A stretch of DNA of 64,000 nt, from the NCBI RefSeq assembly GCF_001411555.2, contig NC_049911.1, positions 34,857,340-34,921,339 on the forward strand. The letters run 5' to 3'. The position numbers and the translations under genes are program-made. How positions within the stretch are numbered: position 1 is the first letter of the stretch; the number at the start of each line of letters is the position of its first letter. The notes under the pieces are model-generated. The model did not search any database and was not told the DNA's origin. It worked only from the letters and a program-made list of their open reading frames with translations. Source of the DNA: Juglans regia. Its lineage: Eukaryota > Streptophyta > Magnoliopsida > Fagales > Juglandaceae. Positions 34,703-46,639 of the stretch are shown here, piece after piece.

Positions 34703-35909
34703 ATGGAGGTTCTCCTAGGTCCCAATTTCGGCATCGACGGAAGGGACCGGAGCGGTGTTGTTCCGGTTGCCGCCGATCAGCACGCCGTGACTTCTTGCCT
34801 GTTCTTGGAGGACGATATCACCGGCACCCGAAATGGCCCCGGGTCGGTGTTCGGGATCGGTTCTAGGGGAAAGGCTCCGGAGCAAAACGAGGAATCTTCC
34901 GACAGTTCTTCATCGATCGGAGCACCGGATGATAGCGAAGACGAAGATAACGACGAGGTTTTGTCAAAGGAGGTTCAAAGCCATTTCAACGGTGCGGGGT
35001 TGGGCTCTTTCGGTTCAATGGAAGACTCTCTTCCCATCAAGTAATTTCTTTTTCCCTTGCCGACAGAAGCTTGTTCAGCGAAGTTATTAAATTTGTGGCT
35101 ATATCTTTATTTTTATTAAGAACTCATCCGTATCCGTCAAGTACCAATTTGAAACTATGAATTGTTATTCTTCGCTTTCATAGATTTTACGTCCGATACG
35201 GACTTGATCCAATACTTTACTGAGTTCGTTTCTCTTGATGCTTTGCCATATTTCCTGACGGAAAAATGTATTTTTTGGTTGGTTGCATTCGACGTGGAAT
35301 CTCTGTTTGATTCTTTGAGATATTCGATGGAAGAGAATCTCAAATATCTATCTTCTTTGGGTTTTAATCCAATACATGGAGAAAGAAAAAAAAAAGGAGA
35401 GAATCTATACCCAACAGTTTTCTGATGAATAAAACGACTCTTGAAACTTCTCTTGGAGGTTCTGAATGATTTTTGGCATCGATATGTGCAGGAGGGGATT
35501 GTCGAATCATTTTACGGGGAAATCAAAGTCGTTTGCGAATCTATTAGAAGTGAGCGCAGTGAAGGATCTGGAGAAGACAGAGAATCCGTTCAACAAAAGG
35601 AGGAGAGTTTTGGTGTCGGCCAAGTGGTCGTCGAGGAGATCTTCATTCTACAGCTCCTCAAACCCTAAATCCATGCCTCTGTTGGCTCTGAATGAAGAGG
35701 AAGATGAAGAGGAAGACGGACATCATCAGCAACAACTAGAATACACATCATCTTCATCACAATCATCGTCATCAGCAGAGAACAAGGAACAAGAAGAAGA
35801 AGAGAGGGTACCCAGAAAATATATTGATAAGAGACTCTTGAGTTTCAAGTCAAGGAGTTGTTTCTCTCTCTCAGATCTGCAAGAACATGATGAACAAGAT
35901 GAGGATTAG
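34703..35909 (+). CDS. OXIDATIVE STRESS 3-like (OXS3-like) protein
   Basis: Exon 1 is 34703-35040 and exon 2 is 35492-35909; the GT-AG intron splits a lysine codon. The product has 251 residues. OXS3-family proteins are small, acidic, nuclear plant proteins linked to tolerance of heavy metals and oxidative stress. The family signature is complete across the splice: an acidic serine-rich SSSSIGAPDDSEDEDND (about 67-83), then DSLPIK joined to RGLSNHFTGKSKSFANL (108-130), then NPFNKRRR. A low-complexity Ser/Glu stretch and a basic-serine tail (RLLSFKSRSCFSLSDLQ) follow. The upstream in-frame ATG at 34688 would add five residues; MEVLLGPNFG is preferred because family members start in a similar way. 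Arabidopsis relatives At4g31510 and At2g24550 (from memory) sit in the matching neighbourhoods. No enzyme motif is present. Confidence 0.88.
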
Positions 35910-37355
35910 CTTTAGTTTTTAATTTTTTTTGTGGGTTTATCTTTTTTTTTTTTTTTTCCATTTATCTTTAGCTGTTTTGTATGGTTGCCCACTCAAAAAT
36001 CATTGAAAGGGGAAAAAAATCCGTAGTATAATATATTATCCTTTAAAAAAAAAAAATCGGCTGAGGCATGAGATTTTTTTCTTCCCCATTGTAAGGATTT
36101 TCTTTTCAACCTATTCCGAGGAGATAAGATTTTGGTTTTAATTAATAAATTTGGGTGCCTGAATTAATAGGTAACGAAGAGAAACTGGAGTTTTGAGTTT
36201 TGCCCATTGATTAGGGATAAGCGGTCCTGGCCTTTTGGTTTTGGTGCAATTCCAAGTGGCCTTTTGATACAGCAGAGTCGTTGACTGAAACAGCAGTTCC
36301 ACCACGTGATGCCCTATCATTGATATAATCCAATGGCTTCAAAGCTACAACCTTGGCCCAGTGCCCACGACACAAACATCAACAGAAATTCGTACGCTTT
36401 TGCAGCACACAGATCAGAAGCGGATCATGCTGCTTTATTATTTTTACAACGGTACATGCCTCGCAACGTTAAAAGATTCTACGTGGGCAGCATTAGAAAG
36501 CTCCTATTATCCAAAATGTTCTCTCTTTTTTTAGAGAGACAAGAGAGAGAGAATAAAGTCAATGATCAGTGATGGAAAAAATGAAAGTTCTTCTACTGTT
36601 TATGGGAGGTCTCATCATCTATAAAGTCAATAGAAAAATTGTATGTATTAGTTACTATTTATTATTCTATATCTAAAAATATTTTTATATTTTAAAAATA
36701 AAATTATAAGTGTGAGATGGAAAAGTAAATAGAAACTGATGTATAGAATTCATTAACTGTCGTATGAGCATTTCGTTAATACATTGTGGGAATAAAGGAC
36801 AACGAGAAGAGACTAGGATTCCTAACACGAAAACCTCTTACCAAAAAAAAACCAAAAAATTTTAACTTTGTCCTTGTTAAAACATTAGGAATGCTAATTA
36901 ATACAAGGGGCTACTCTTATGGAATATTTGTAGCATCACAGCCAAATAAGATTTTAAGCTTTTCAAAATATAGGATTTGAAATTAATGGTTTATTTGAAA
37001 TTCATGATACTAACACCGTTATTCGTGAACTCCAACTCAGAATTTAAATCCAAATTCTTCTTTCCAAACACAATCTATATGTAAATGTCATCATATTAAC
37101 ATCCTTAATTCGTCTCAGACATCTATTAAAAGAGACGATGCTTTGCAGTGGTTGATATTTTTTTTTAACACATTTTTCAGATGAGGACAGTCCCATAAAT
37201 ATAATTGACCAAAAATGGGCCCCAATTACTTTTTTTTTGTTTTGGAGGCCCAACATGATGATGGCTGGCTGGGGAAAGCCAGACCAAATACGATCTCTCT
37301 TATCATTTTAATATAGAGCCCAATAAATAAAGCCCAATAGCTGAGCTGATCGATC
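35910..37355. other. 3' flank and spacer between the OXS3-like and PTRHD1-like genes
   Basis: Poly-T and poly-A runs at 35,925-35,960 and 36,040-36,060. Short open frames (36333-36572, 36786-36980) show no family resemblance. CAATAAATAAAGCCCAATAG immediately precedes the next start codon region. Confidence 0.5.
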
Positions 37356-38597
37356 ATGGCATCTCTTATCTTCTCGCCATTGCGCTTCACTTGCACTTCT
37401 TCCAATTTTCGCTTCCCTTTCTCAGGCCCTAGAATCAGAGTCTGCGTCTCACCTTCCCGCCGTGTCTGGACTTGGTCTTCGAAATCAATGAGTGAATCCG
37501 CTGGACCGGAATCACTGCCTTGTCAGGACCAAGACGGCGTCAAGACAGAGAACTCCGACGTCCTCGTTCAGTACGTTGTGCTCCGGCGAGACCTAATCGA
37601 CACGTGGCCGCTCGGAAGCGTCGTGACACAGGGCTGCCATGCCTCCGTTTGTGCCATTTGGTCCCATAAAGACGATCCTCACACCGTCGACTATTGTAGT
37701 GCCCAGAATATTGATTCTATGCATAAGGTGAAAAGCCTTCTTCTTTCTTAACTTTCAATACGGTTTTCCCTTTTTGTTTCTCGCTTTTCTTGTAATGAAT
37801 TATTTATTCAAAATTCAGCACAGAAGTTTCAATAATTGAGCCAAAATAGAATTACATTTGAAGAATAGATTAGGAATGGCCCTGGATACTATCAAATTTT
37901 ACTTGCTAGAGCACGTATGCATATATAAACATGATTTCCGATTTTCACTTGCTCTATGTCGGGAACCTTTAAAGTTTTGATGTGTGATCCTTGATAATGC
38001 TTGAAGAAATGTTTAGCGTACAATTAACATCAATTTGACCAATGTGTCTTGGGCGATAGATCTTAATTGCTCTTGGGATACGCATTTTCAATGGATTTCT
38101 CGTTTCCTTTAAAATCTGTAGACATATAACCTAGAAGAAATGATGCTTACCTAAATGTTACCGTGAGATTTGGTCTCTCCGTCTTCCTTATCAAAGTTCA
38201 ATGCTCATATCAGTAGTTGCTCCAATATGTATTTGGCATGTCAAGGAGCATGGGCACTGCCATCGTCCACCTTGGAATTACTTGCTTGTAAAATTGTAAT
38301 TCATTTTGACAATATTTTTTTCATGCTGTACCTGCTTGGTCGGCCAATCTGCAAAATTCTGAAACTCGTAGGAAATGAAGGTGTTGAGTCCCTTTTTCTT
38401 GTTGGATTATGCAGGTTACTCTCGAGGTGAAGGGTGAACCTCAGATATTGAACTTGTCAGAAAAGCTAACAACTGCTGGCATAACTCACAAGCTGTGGAT
38501 AGAACAACCTGAGAACATTCCGACATGCCTTGCTACGAAGCCCTACCCCAAATCTGTAGTTTCATCATTTTTCAAGAAGTTGAAACTCTGTAAGTGA
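37356..38597 (+). CDS. PTH2-fold protein, PTRHD1-like (putative peptidyl-tRNA hydrolase-like), with a probable transit peptide
   Basis: Exon 1 is 37356-37727 and exon 2 is 38415-38597, phase 0, GT-AG, giving 184 residues. Residues from about 69 match the PTRHD1 branch of the Pth2 fold: VLVQYVVLRRDL, TWPLGSVVTQGCHAS, DPHTVDY, MHKVTLEV, LWIEQPENIPTCLA and PYPK. Pth2 enzymes release tRNA from peptidyl-tRNA. PTRHD1-type proteins share the fold, but their activity is less certain, so hydrolysis is not claimed. Residues 1-44 are rich in Ser, Arg, Phe and Pro and poor in acids, which suggests a plastid or mitochondrial transit peptide. A second in-frame Met (residue 45, MSESAG) could give a cytosolic form. 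The gene converges on the zinc-ribbon gene 500 bp downstream. Confidence 0.85.
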
Positions 38598-39098
38598 TGT
38601 AACCTTAAAATTTTGACCATCCCAATTATATTTGATGTGGGTGTTGTTAGGAAATGACTTGAACTAGTGGCTGATATGCTTAGATTTGAATTCAATTTTA
38701 TCTCAACAACTGAAGTAAAGCTTGGAATCTGATTAGCAGCCCACACGCAGAGTAGTATATGTTGTTCATGCGTGTCTGAATGATTGAAATTGTAGAGAAG
38801 ATAAAATGATATTACAAGGCATGATCATCGAGGGGTAATGATCTTCTTGGAAACTCACATTCTAGCAGAACAAGTCGGCCACGCTTTACTAATGTCCTGT
38901 CCTCAAAACGGGATCATAGACTGGCCTGGATCAAATGAACCTGAGACTAACAAGAAAACCTCTTTCTACTTCTCAACTACTTACAAAAAAGTTCAAAAAT
39001 AGTATGATACAGAAGCTTTTATGGACTAACAGATACCAGTACATGGTAAAGAAAGGGAAAAAAAATATAGAGATCAGAGAGCTGTCGGTATGTATATG
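38598..39098. other. Shared 3' region between two convergent genes
   Basis: Non-coding sequence between the stop of the PTRHD1-like gene (plus) and the stop of the zinc-ribbon gene (minus). It probably holds both 3' untranslated regions. No other open frame of interest. Confidence 0.5.
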
Positions 39099-39299
39099 TT
39101 ACTGAATAACCAAACGTCTGGCACAGATGGTGCAGTAGAATTTGCGCTTGGTTTTGAAGTAGAGAGGCACGAAGCAGAACCTCCACTGGCTCTGGACGTC
39201 CATAGCTTGTATCATCCCTCCACAGTACGGACACGCCCCCTGTGCTGGCTGCCTTGACATAACCCTCTCATCCTCGTCGCAAACAAACACCAGACACAT
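39099..39299 (-). CDS. 66-residue zinc-ribbon protein of unknown role
   Basis: A single small frame without introns. The two metal-binding knuckles are C-P-Y-C at residues 23-26 and C-T-I-C at 56-59, about 30 residues apart, a zinc-ribbon arrangement. Between them lies a conserved-looking block (QAMDVQSQWRFCF, then KTKRKFYC). I recall near-identical short plant proteins with this CPYCGGM...AMDV...WRFCF pattern, usually annotated as uncharacterised, so I regard it as a real gene despite its size. It starts at 39299; a second ATG lies at residue 14. No localisation signal or catalytic motif is visible. Roles in nucleic-acid or protein binding are possible but unproven. Confidence 0.75.
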   Translation of the reverse strand: MCLVFVCDEDERVMSRQPAQGACPYCGGMIQAMDVQSQWRFCFVPLYFKTKRKFYCTICARRLVIQ

Positions 39300-41035
39300 C
39301 CTTGTTCTTTTTCTTCTTCTTTCTTTAAATTATCCTGTCTGTATTACGTTGAGAATTCACAAACCTGAAATAATAGTTGATTGCTGGTTCTAGTTTGACG
39401 ATGTTGTGTGGACAGAGGATGCGAGTGGGGTGGTTTGATTTTTAAAGAAGGGTCTCGAGTTCTGGATGGATTGAGCTGGGTCTGGCTTCTTCGTGGAAGG
39501 TGGAATTCCCTCTGTAAGAAGCGCGTGTCTAGAAAATTCCACCGACCCGATATTTTTTCAAACATTCTTATCTCTTAAGAATCTTATGTCATGCCATAAA
39601 AAAAAAGAATCTTATGTCATAAGCGCGTCCTGATGCAAATTTCTACTGTGATAATGTTACTATTTACTCTTATTTTTTTAATAATCTATATTGTATTTAA
39701 ATTTTTTTTAAGTATTTTTTAACATACATAGTTATTAAAAAAAATTAAAAAAATATACAATTTTACTAATAGTTAATCTTTTAACTATTAAATAAAAAAA
39801 TAATAAAAAATTTAAAAAGAATAAAGAGAATAGTAAAATAGTTGTGGTAAGTAGTAAATCTATCGTAATACATTATGAATATAGACTCGTGCATTAGTCT
39901 TCTGAAAAAAAAAAAAAAAAAAAACGTCCTATGAAGACGCATCTATTATCCACCTCATCAACAGAAACAGGATGACATAGAAAAGATAATAATAAGCATA
40001 CTACTTTCTATTCATAACTGATTTTTTCTCATCCGGTCGACAATATTTACTTTACTTTTTAGTTCGAGCTTCGTACATACGTTAGAGCATCACCATCTAA
40101 TTCCTATAACTTGGTTAAAAACCACATTTCTAAAAATTTTATCTTAATTTTTATTCATCTTTTAAAAATTTCTTACATCACATTCTCTATCATTTTTCTA
40201 TTCTATTAAAACAATATTTTTCTATTTTTTCTTTATTACTTTTTTTTTCTCTCACTTTTATTTCCAAACTTAACTATGAACTCTTATATTTTTTCTTATG
40301 TTTTCAACTATTACCTTGAACCTAATTTTGTAAAAAGAACTCCAATCTTTTTTTTTATTTTTAGTACAATACTAGTTTGTTTTTATTAAGTATTAAAAAT
40401 AAAATTTTTTTTAAGTATGTGCATTTTCCAACGTGATGATATTAGTAATAGATAAATAAAAATAAAGATTATGATTTTGTTCGAAGTGTAACGGTAATAT
40501 TTTTTGTCCTTTATCTATCGCTAACATATTGTTTCACATATAACAGTAATATAGTGACAAAATCACAAATCCAAATGTCAAACCCTAGACATGTACATTG
40601 TCCAAAGCTGCAAAAATGATAAGTTCATGCAAGAGAGCTATCGTAACATGTAATCAGAGCACACATGTAAGAAAATATAAATTGAAGGATGCAAATTCAA
40701 AAAATGGCAATTCCTAAATCGATCGTCTGAGGCCAACATTGTAAATCAAAGCCCCAATTTTGTAGAACAGAGAGGTTCGACTTGGTATCACAAGTTCGAC
40801 TTGCATAATACAAAATTTGAGTAAATAACAAGGGAAGACAAGGTGTAAATCAGACCTAAGAAAATCAAGTAAATGCGGCATTAACATCGAGTTAAATCAC
40901 AGAGTAAAGCATGATATTAGATGGATGTAAAAGACTATAGAATCTGAAAACAATGAAACAATACTGATGTATATTAGGAAGAAGAAGAATAGGCATAAGC
41001 ATTTCGTTGAGAGAGAGAGATAGAGAGTGTGAGTG
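39300..41035. other. Zinc-ribbon gene 5' flank and A/T-rich spacer
   Basis: 39,300-39,600 is the probable promoter and leader of the minus-strand zinc-ribbon gene. A TCTTATGTCAT repeat occurs at 39,578 and 39,609. The rest is A/T-rich, with poly-A/T runs and no gene. Confidence 0.5.
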
Positions 41036-43255
41036 TGTATGGTTTGCGTGAACCTTACTGGAGACGACTACCGGAGGGGCTGTGGCCTCCTAGACCCCCA
41101 CGTGTTATTTTTTGTGGAGTTCGTGACACCGAAATGATGACCATACGGATCACACACCCCAACGACCAGCGCTCATAGTGTGTACATCATGCAATAAGTG
41201 TACAAAATAATATTCGCAGTAGATAAATAAAATGTCTTTTTTTATTAAGTATCAGAATTGTTAAAAAACAGTAAAATAACTTTACAAGGATTAAACAGTC
41301 ATTAAAAACATGAAATAACATAAGGGAAACAAATCCCATAACGCTGAATAGTTTCCCAGTAACTCAAACCTCTGGCAAAGCTGATCTATCGGGTTCATAC
41401 TCGGACTCTGTGTCAGACTTTACGACACCATAAGACGAAATCGTAGGGTAAAACACCACAATGAGATTATGACATTTCAACAAGTAATTAACCAAAATAA
41501 CATCCAAGAGATACATAAATAATCACGCGTCCACATACGGACAAATATTTCAGAAAACGGAATCACATTCTTTTCCCAAAATACCCTTTTTACTACTCAC
41601 GCCAAAAATCACATTTGGTCCAATTATAACCATTGATTAATAACCATGCACCACGATCTTCCTTATGGACCGTCCGCACGACCTGGCTCTCATCGTCACA
41701 CCACGGGTAACGAGTGATGCCCAGTTCCGCACCCAGCACGTACATGGCTAAGCATCATGTAACCTCGCCAGCCAAAAGGTCACGGAATCGGTAGGAAAGC
41801 GTTATCGTCTCGTCCGTTCCCGTCGTCGCCCTACGACAACTCAATGGAAGTCACGTCAGTCTGTTGTGCTCTTGAGTGATAAGAGGAGCTCCATCAAGAT
41901 AATGCCCCATCTCGGCTTGGGGTCGTGATACACACGCACCCACATATTTAGTCATAATTACAAACAGACCACGTGACATCACAACACAATTTTAATAAAA
42001 CGATAAATATGCATTTCACAATCAATTGGAATACATTTAAATATTTCATTTACAAAATCTCAATAAATACAAAAAATACAGTTTCACAGCTACACGCGTA
42101 TCCCGTCCTCCAATCCGGCCCAAGGCCCAATTTCCAATCAAACCAACAGATTAACAGAATCAATAGTTTACAAAAGATAATTACAACAATATTATTATAA
42201 AACTGGAAAATTATATACAACTAAAAATAAAAAATTCTGAAAGATTAAACGAAAGGAGCGTTGCTCAAGGTGGCGACACAGCGGCGGCAACAATGATTTT
42301 CAAGAATCAAACAATGGCTTTTCTAGAGGGTTCCCTTAAAAGAAATTCAATCTAGTACAAATGGGTGGAAAATCAACTCTCGGTAAGCATGAAAATTCCA
42401 AGAAACTTAGTTCAAATTTCACAACTCTAGAATCAAATAGAGAAACACAAGCTCACGGGTTCACCAACAAAATTACAGAACAAATCTCAAACACCAACAA
42501 ATGCGAGGAGCTTAAGCAAGAGAGGGAAAATACGTGACTGGAAATACTTAAATTGAGGAACCCGTGACCTATTTATAGGCCACGCAAGGCGGTAGCAGGT
42601 GGCTGCGTGCCACACGGGTAGGGAGAAGGAAACCGGCAGTACAAGCCGTGGAGGAGAAGAAGCATTACGTGCGGACGCATGGCGCGGAGGCAAGGACAGC
42701 ACAACCCGAAATTCACAACCAATTGACACGGAGCTGCTCACGGTGGAAGGAGGTGGCCGCGAAGAGGGACGGCTTGACAGCGAGCAAAAATTGAAGTCCC
42801 ACCGAACGACACCGAGAGATCAATTTGATGGAAGAGGTGGCGGCTTGAGGATGAAGTGCGTGACTAAGTCTGCAGGTCATGACAACAACTGTTAGGAGAA
42901 GAAGGAATAAGAAGAATAAGAAATAAAAAGGAAGAATATGAAGTAGTCCGGCGCATGAAAAGAAAGTGATGGAATATTGGGTTCCTCAAAACGGCGCCAT
43001 TTGCTAAATGAGGGGCTGGATTTCAGACAAAACGCACAGCATGGGCTTCGGCTAAGCTGCAAGGTGCATGGGCTGGGTTAAAACCGAACGCGCTGGGCCA
43101 AACTGAACGGGCTGGGTTACATGTATAAGACTAGGTTCTCAGGCACACGGGTTGGGCTATCTCACACGGATTGGGTTTAAAACAAAATGTTGGGCTTCGG
43201 GCTTCACACAATACACGACCTAAAAACAAAAACAAACACACACCCGAGTCTTAAA
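41036..43255 (-). repeat. GC-richer 2.2-kb segment, candidate solo LTR or non-coding transcription unit
   Basis: This stretch is clearly less A/T-rich than its neighbours and carries no long coding frame. Read on the minus strand it has a TATA box (CCTATAAATAGG, 42579-42568), a long leader-like stretch, and AATAAA near 41,235. That is the layout of an LTR or of a non-coding gene. I could not find matching TG...CA ends, a primer-binding site or a target duplication. The open frames at 42487-42741 (minus) and 42599-42895 (plus) overlap on opposite strands and look like chance. Confidence 0.35.
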
Positions 43256-43631
43256 ATGGGGAGTTGGATGTAAAGTTGAATGAATTATTTTTTGTTTAAG
43301 ATTGTCTTGCAGTTAAAGTTTAATGAATTAATGAGGGGCTTGACCGCTTAGCAAAATCCAAAAGAATCCTTAAATTTTTAAAACGTAAGATAAAGTGCCT
43401 AACATAGACAAAAGGAAAAGAAAAATGAAACAAGTCTTACACACATCCAATCAATAAGTAGAGCTGTATCATTTTTATATACAAGACAAGGACCTCGTCA
43501 TCTTCATTGAATATACGTCTAAAGACTGGAACATCCGAGTTGGCATCAAAATTCCTATTCAGTGAAAGAAACTTGAAAGTTGATCATCAATGGTGATTAT
43601 GATGAATCGCATCCGATGATGTTTATCTGTA

Positions 43632-44765
43632 TCATCCATAGAGTACCTGACAATTAAGAGGAGAAAAGCCGTTAAACGTTTCAGGAGCCGCCATTACCTC
43701 CCACTCCACCCTGAATTCCCATTTCTTATTATTTCCTTCAAACACCTTCCCCACCGCCACGTGTAATCCACGCGACACCACGTATATCCTCCCCTCCACC
43801 CCATTCACTGCGAACGGTCTCTTCATTGCCTCTCGCGGTAGCTTCTCCCCACCCACATACCTCCACGTGTCATCATCCGGAACGTACACCTTCATCGGAC
43901 AATCTCCGTACTCTGGTATCACAAACAGCCTCCCACCCAGTACAACACTCAGCCCTGACCACCCCTCCCTCATCCCTTTACTCATCATCCGCCACCTGTT
44001 CTCATCTGGATCGTAAACTCCACCTCTGGGCGAGTATCTGAATGGCCACGTCCACCCCTCTGTCACGTACATCCTGTTCTCCACCACAGCGGAGTCGTAC
44101 CTCACTAACCGCATGCCTAACGTGGCAACCTCAGTCCACGTGTCGCTTTCTGGATCATAGCAATCTGCGGCTGCGATTTGATCTGTGGTGCTGGGCCCAC
44201 TTTCTCCAACGGCTACGATCTTTCCTTTAATACTCCCAGCCGCGAAAAATGATCGCTTGAATGGCATAGGCGACGTCACCGACCATTGATTCGTTGATGT
44301 AGCGTAGACAAACGTCGTATGCGTGGCAGTCTCTGCGCCTGACCGCAGACCATTACCACCCAAAACGAATAGTTTCCCCTGACGTGGCAGTGAGGCACAC
44401 GCAATCCCAGATTGACACGCGGCGATGGGACATGGCATGGGAGGTAAGACAAACCAACGTCTGGATCGCGGGTCGAGAGACTGCCATTGAATACTGGCCG
44501 TCGATTCTTGAAACGCCAATATGAAAATGTAGGGCAGAGAAAGCGATAGGGCTGTCTTGTAGATCAGAAAGCTAGCGTCTGTAATGGTTCGTTTCCACGA
44601 AGATGAAACCGATCGTGCCAAAGCTTGGTACGGGTAAGGAAGGAAAAGAAGGCACAATTCGGCGATCTCTTCCGGTAACCCAGGAATCAAGGGCTCGGAA
44701 TTCTTGTCACTTTCTTCAGGACCTTCAGTTCCCATCGTCGTGGATGAAGATCCCGGAATCGGCAT
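43632..44765 (-). CDS. AFR: F-box/kelch-repeat protein, probable AFR orthologue
   Basis: An intronless frame of 377 residues. The F-box is at about residues 26-65 (PLIPGLPEEIAELCLLFLPYPY, with SVSSSWK near its end), followed by a kelch propeller. Kelch markers are GKLFVLGG (about 130), GKIVAVG, the YDPESDTW and YDPDENRW type turns, VTEGWTWPF, and GRIYVVSRG near the end. Such proteins are substrate receptors of SCF (SKP1-cullin-F-box) ubiquitin ligases. Arabidopsis AFR (At2g24540) is a positive regulator of phytochrome A-mediated far-red signalling. The LPYPY F-box, WRYV(S/G)GEKL and the VLYG ending match AFR as I remember it. The neighbourhood also fits, since AFR lies near WRKY17. Start: ATG at 44765; a second ATG at residue 11 is also possible. 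Confidence 0.9.
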   Translation of the reverse strand: MPIPGSSSTTMGTEGPEESDKNSEPLIPGLPEEIAELCLLFLPYPYQALARSVSSSWKRTITDASFLIYKTALSLSLPYIFILAFQESTASIQWQSLDPRSRRWFVLPPMPCPIAACQSGIACASLPRQGKLFVLGGNGLRSGAETATHTTFVYATSTNQWSVTSPMPFKRSFFAAGSIKGKIVAVGESGPSTTDQIAAADCYDPESDTWTEVATLGMRLVRYDSAVVENRMYVTEGWTWPFRYSPRGGVYDPDENRWRMMSKGMREGWSGLSVVLGGRLFVIPEYGDCPMKVYVPDDDTWRYVGGEKLPREAMKRPFAVNGVEGRIYVVSRGLHVAVGKVFEGNNKKWEFRVEWEVMAAPETFNGFSPLNCQVLYG

Positions 44766-45749
44766 TCTTGAAATCTAATACTGGTACAAAAAAAACCAAA
44801 GAAGAAGACTTGTTGATGTACAATTGCTGATACCTTTCGAGAAATTGAGGAACTTTCGATGATTATGTAGACAATTGTGAAGTGGGTGGAAACTGTTAAA
44901 AGTGGATCGACAACATGGAATGGTTATTTGCAGTTTGCAGAGCTTTTTCTCCAGAAATATATAGGAAAAGAAAGGCCAGCAGAGAGAGAGAGAGGCCTGA
45001 TGACGATGGAAGATCTACTTTACAGATATAGTTAGGGAGAGGTATTGGGCTGGAAATTGCGAAAAGCATTTTATGAGTCGTTTTTAATATGTATTGGTTT
45101 GGGTCATACTATGTGGCTCCTTTCTATAAACCAGAATATAAGGACATGTACACACACGTATATATAATATTAAAAAATTGCCTTAAAATAATTGAAAGGG
45201 ATGATGGAACCAAACTCCGGCAAATCCGAAGAACAAAGACTTGTCTGTGTCGGATCAAAGGAGCCGGTATGAAAATGAATCAAATTTTTACAGAGAATCG
45301 GGAGGGGTGACGTTCCTCTATCTACGACACGTCACACCGGCGGTGACCAGAGTTAAAGCCGTCCATGCTACTTTGGACCATCATTATTAATCAATAAAAG
45401 CTTGACTGTGAATCAATGTTTATGTTTCCAGTCTTTCCTTTTTCTAATTAGTTTTACTTATCTTCGGAAGTGGTGGCCATGATGCGATTAGGCTTTTTAC
45501 TTGAAAAACTGGGACCAAGATTTTATAGCTTTTCTATACGAATCATGGAATCTACTTGAGAGAGTATAATATATCATTTTCATGTGGATTGCCAAATCTT
45601 ATAGTATTGTATTTTGGTCATTATCCTAAATAAACATTACAAACATATTACTTTTGGGAGAGAGAGAGAGAGAGAGAGGGATGAGAGCGCATGATTGGGT
45701 AAGTCCAAGACAGTGAAGTGCATTTGAAGTTTGGGGAATTTGATGATTA
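44766..45749. other. AFR promoter/leader and spacer
   Basis: The leader of the minus-strand AFR gene probably lies within 44,766-45,000, which has a GA repeat at 44,980-44,995. The rest has a GA microsatellite at 45,658-45,680 and no recognisable gene. Confidence 0.5.
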
Positions 45750-46624
45750 GGGTACGTTTGGATAGTGAGAATACTTAAGAAGTGTTGAGAATATTTGTGA
45801 ATAGTTATGAGTAGAGATTGGAGTGAATTTATAGATTTCATTAAGAGTATTTTGAATTGTTTGGATGTGTGAAGTATGTTGAGTTATTGACTTTTGGATA
45901 AGTAGTTGAAAAATGTATAGGTCCCATAAATATTATAATGATTTTATTTTTAGTAATAAATATTATAATGATTTTATTATAGTGATTTTTTAATATTAAT
46001 AAATATTGTAGTTATTTTATTTTATTTTTATATATAATAATGATAAATATTATAATGATTTTATTTTTAATTTATATATAATAGTAATAAATATTATAAT
46101 AATTTTATTTTTATATATATAATAGTGATAAATATTATAGTAATTCTATTTTTTATTTATATATTATAGTGATTTTATTTTTTATTTATATATAATATAA
46201 AGAAATATTCTACTGAAATTATTTTTTATTTATATATAATAGTGATAAATATTATAGTGATGTTATTTTTTAGTTATATATAATAGTGATAAATATTATA
46301 GTGATTTTATTTTTTATTTATATTTAATAGTGATAAATATTATTGTGATTTTATTTTTTATTTATATATAATATAAATAAATATTATTGTGAAATTATTT
46401 TTTATTTATATTTAATAGTGATAAATATTATAGTGATTTTATTTTTTATTTATATTTAATAGTGATAAATATTATAGAATATTTGTGAATAGTTATGAAT
46501 AGAGATTGAAGTGAGTTTGTGGATCTCATTGAGAATATTTTAAATTATTTGGTATGTAGAATATTTTTAATAATACGAGAATACTTAAAAAATATTGATA
46601 TATATTAACTACCCAAACGTAATC
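45750..46624. mobile_element. Tourist/PIF-Harbinger-like element, inverted relative of 8,228-9,011
   Basis: It begins GGGTACGTTTGGATAGTGAG after TTA and ends CTACCCAAACGTAATC before TAA, so the terminal repeats are inverted and the flanking triplets differ by one base. The subterminal module (GTGAATAGTTATGA(G/A)TAGAGATTG) occurs at both ends in the same orientation, separated by an A/T array of ATAGTGATAAATATTATAGTG units. Compared with 8,228-9,011, the whole element is in reverse orientation. No transposase. Confidence 0.75.
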
Positions 46625-46639
46625 TAAGAGTGGGGTCCG

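Noticed and set aside
42487..42895. Two overlapping open frames of 84 and 98 codons on opposite strands
   Set aside because: They mirror each other in a GC-richer patch, resemble no family and sit in a probable non-coding repeat.
41036..43255. Full-length LTR retrotransposon
   Set aside because: No gag-pol frames, no second LTR, no primer-binding site. At most a solo LTR.
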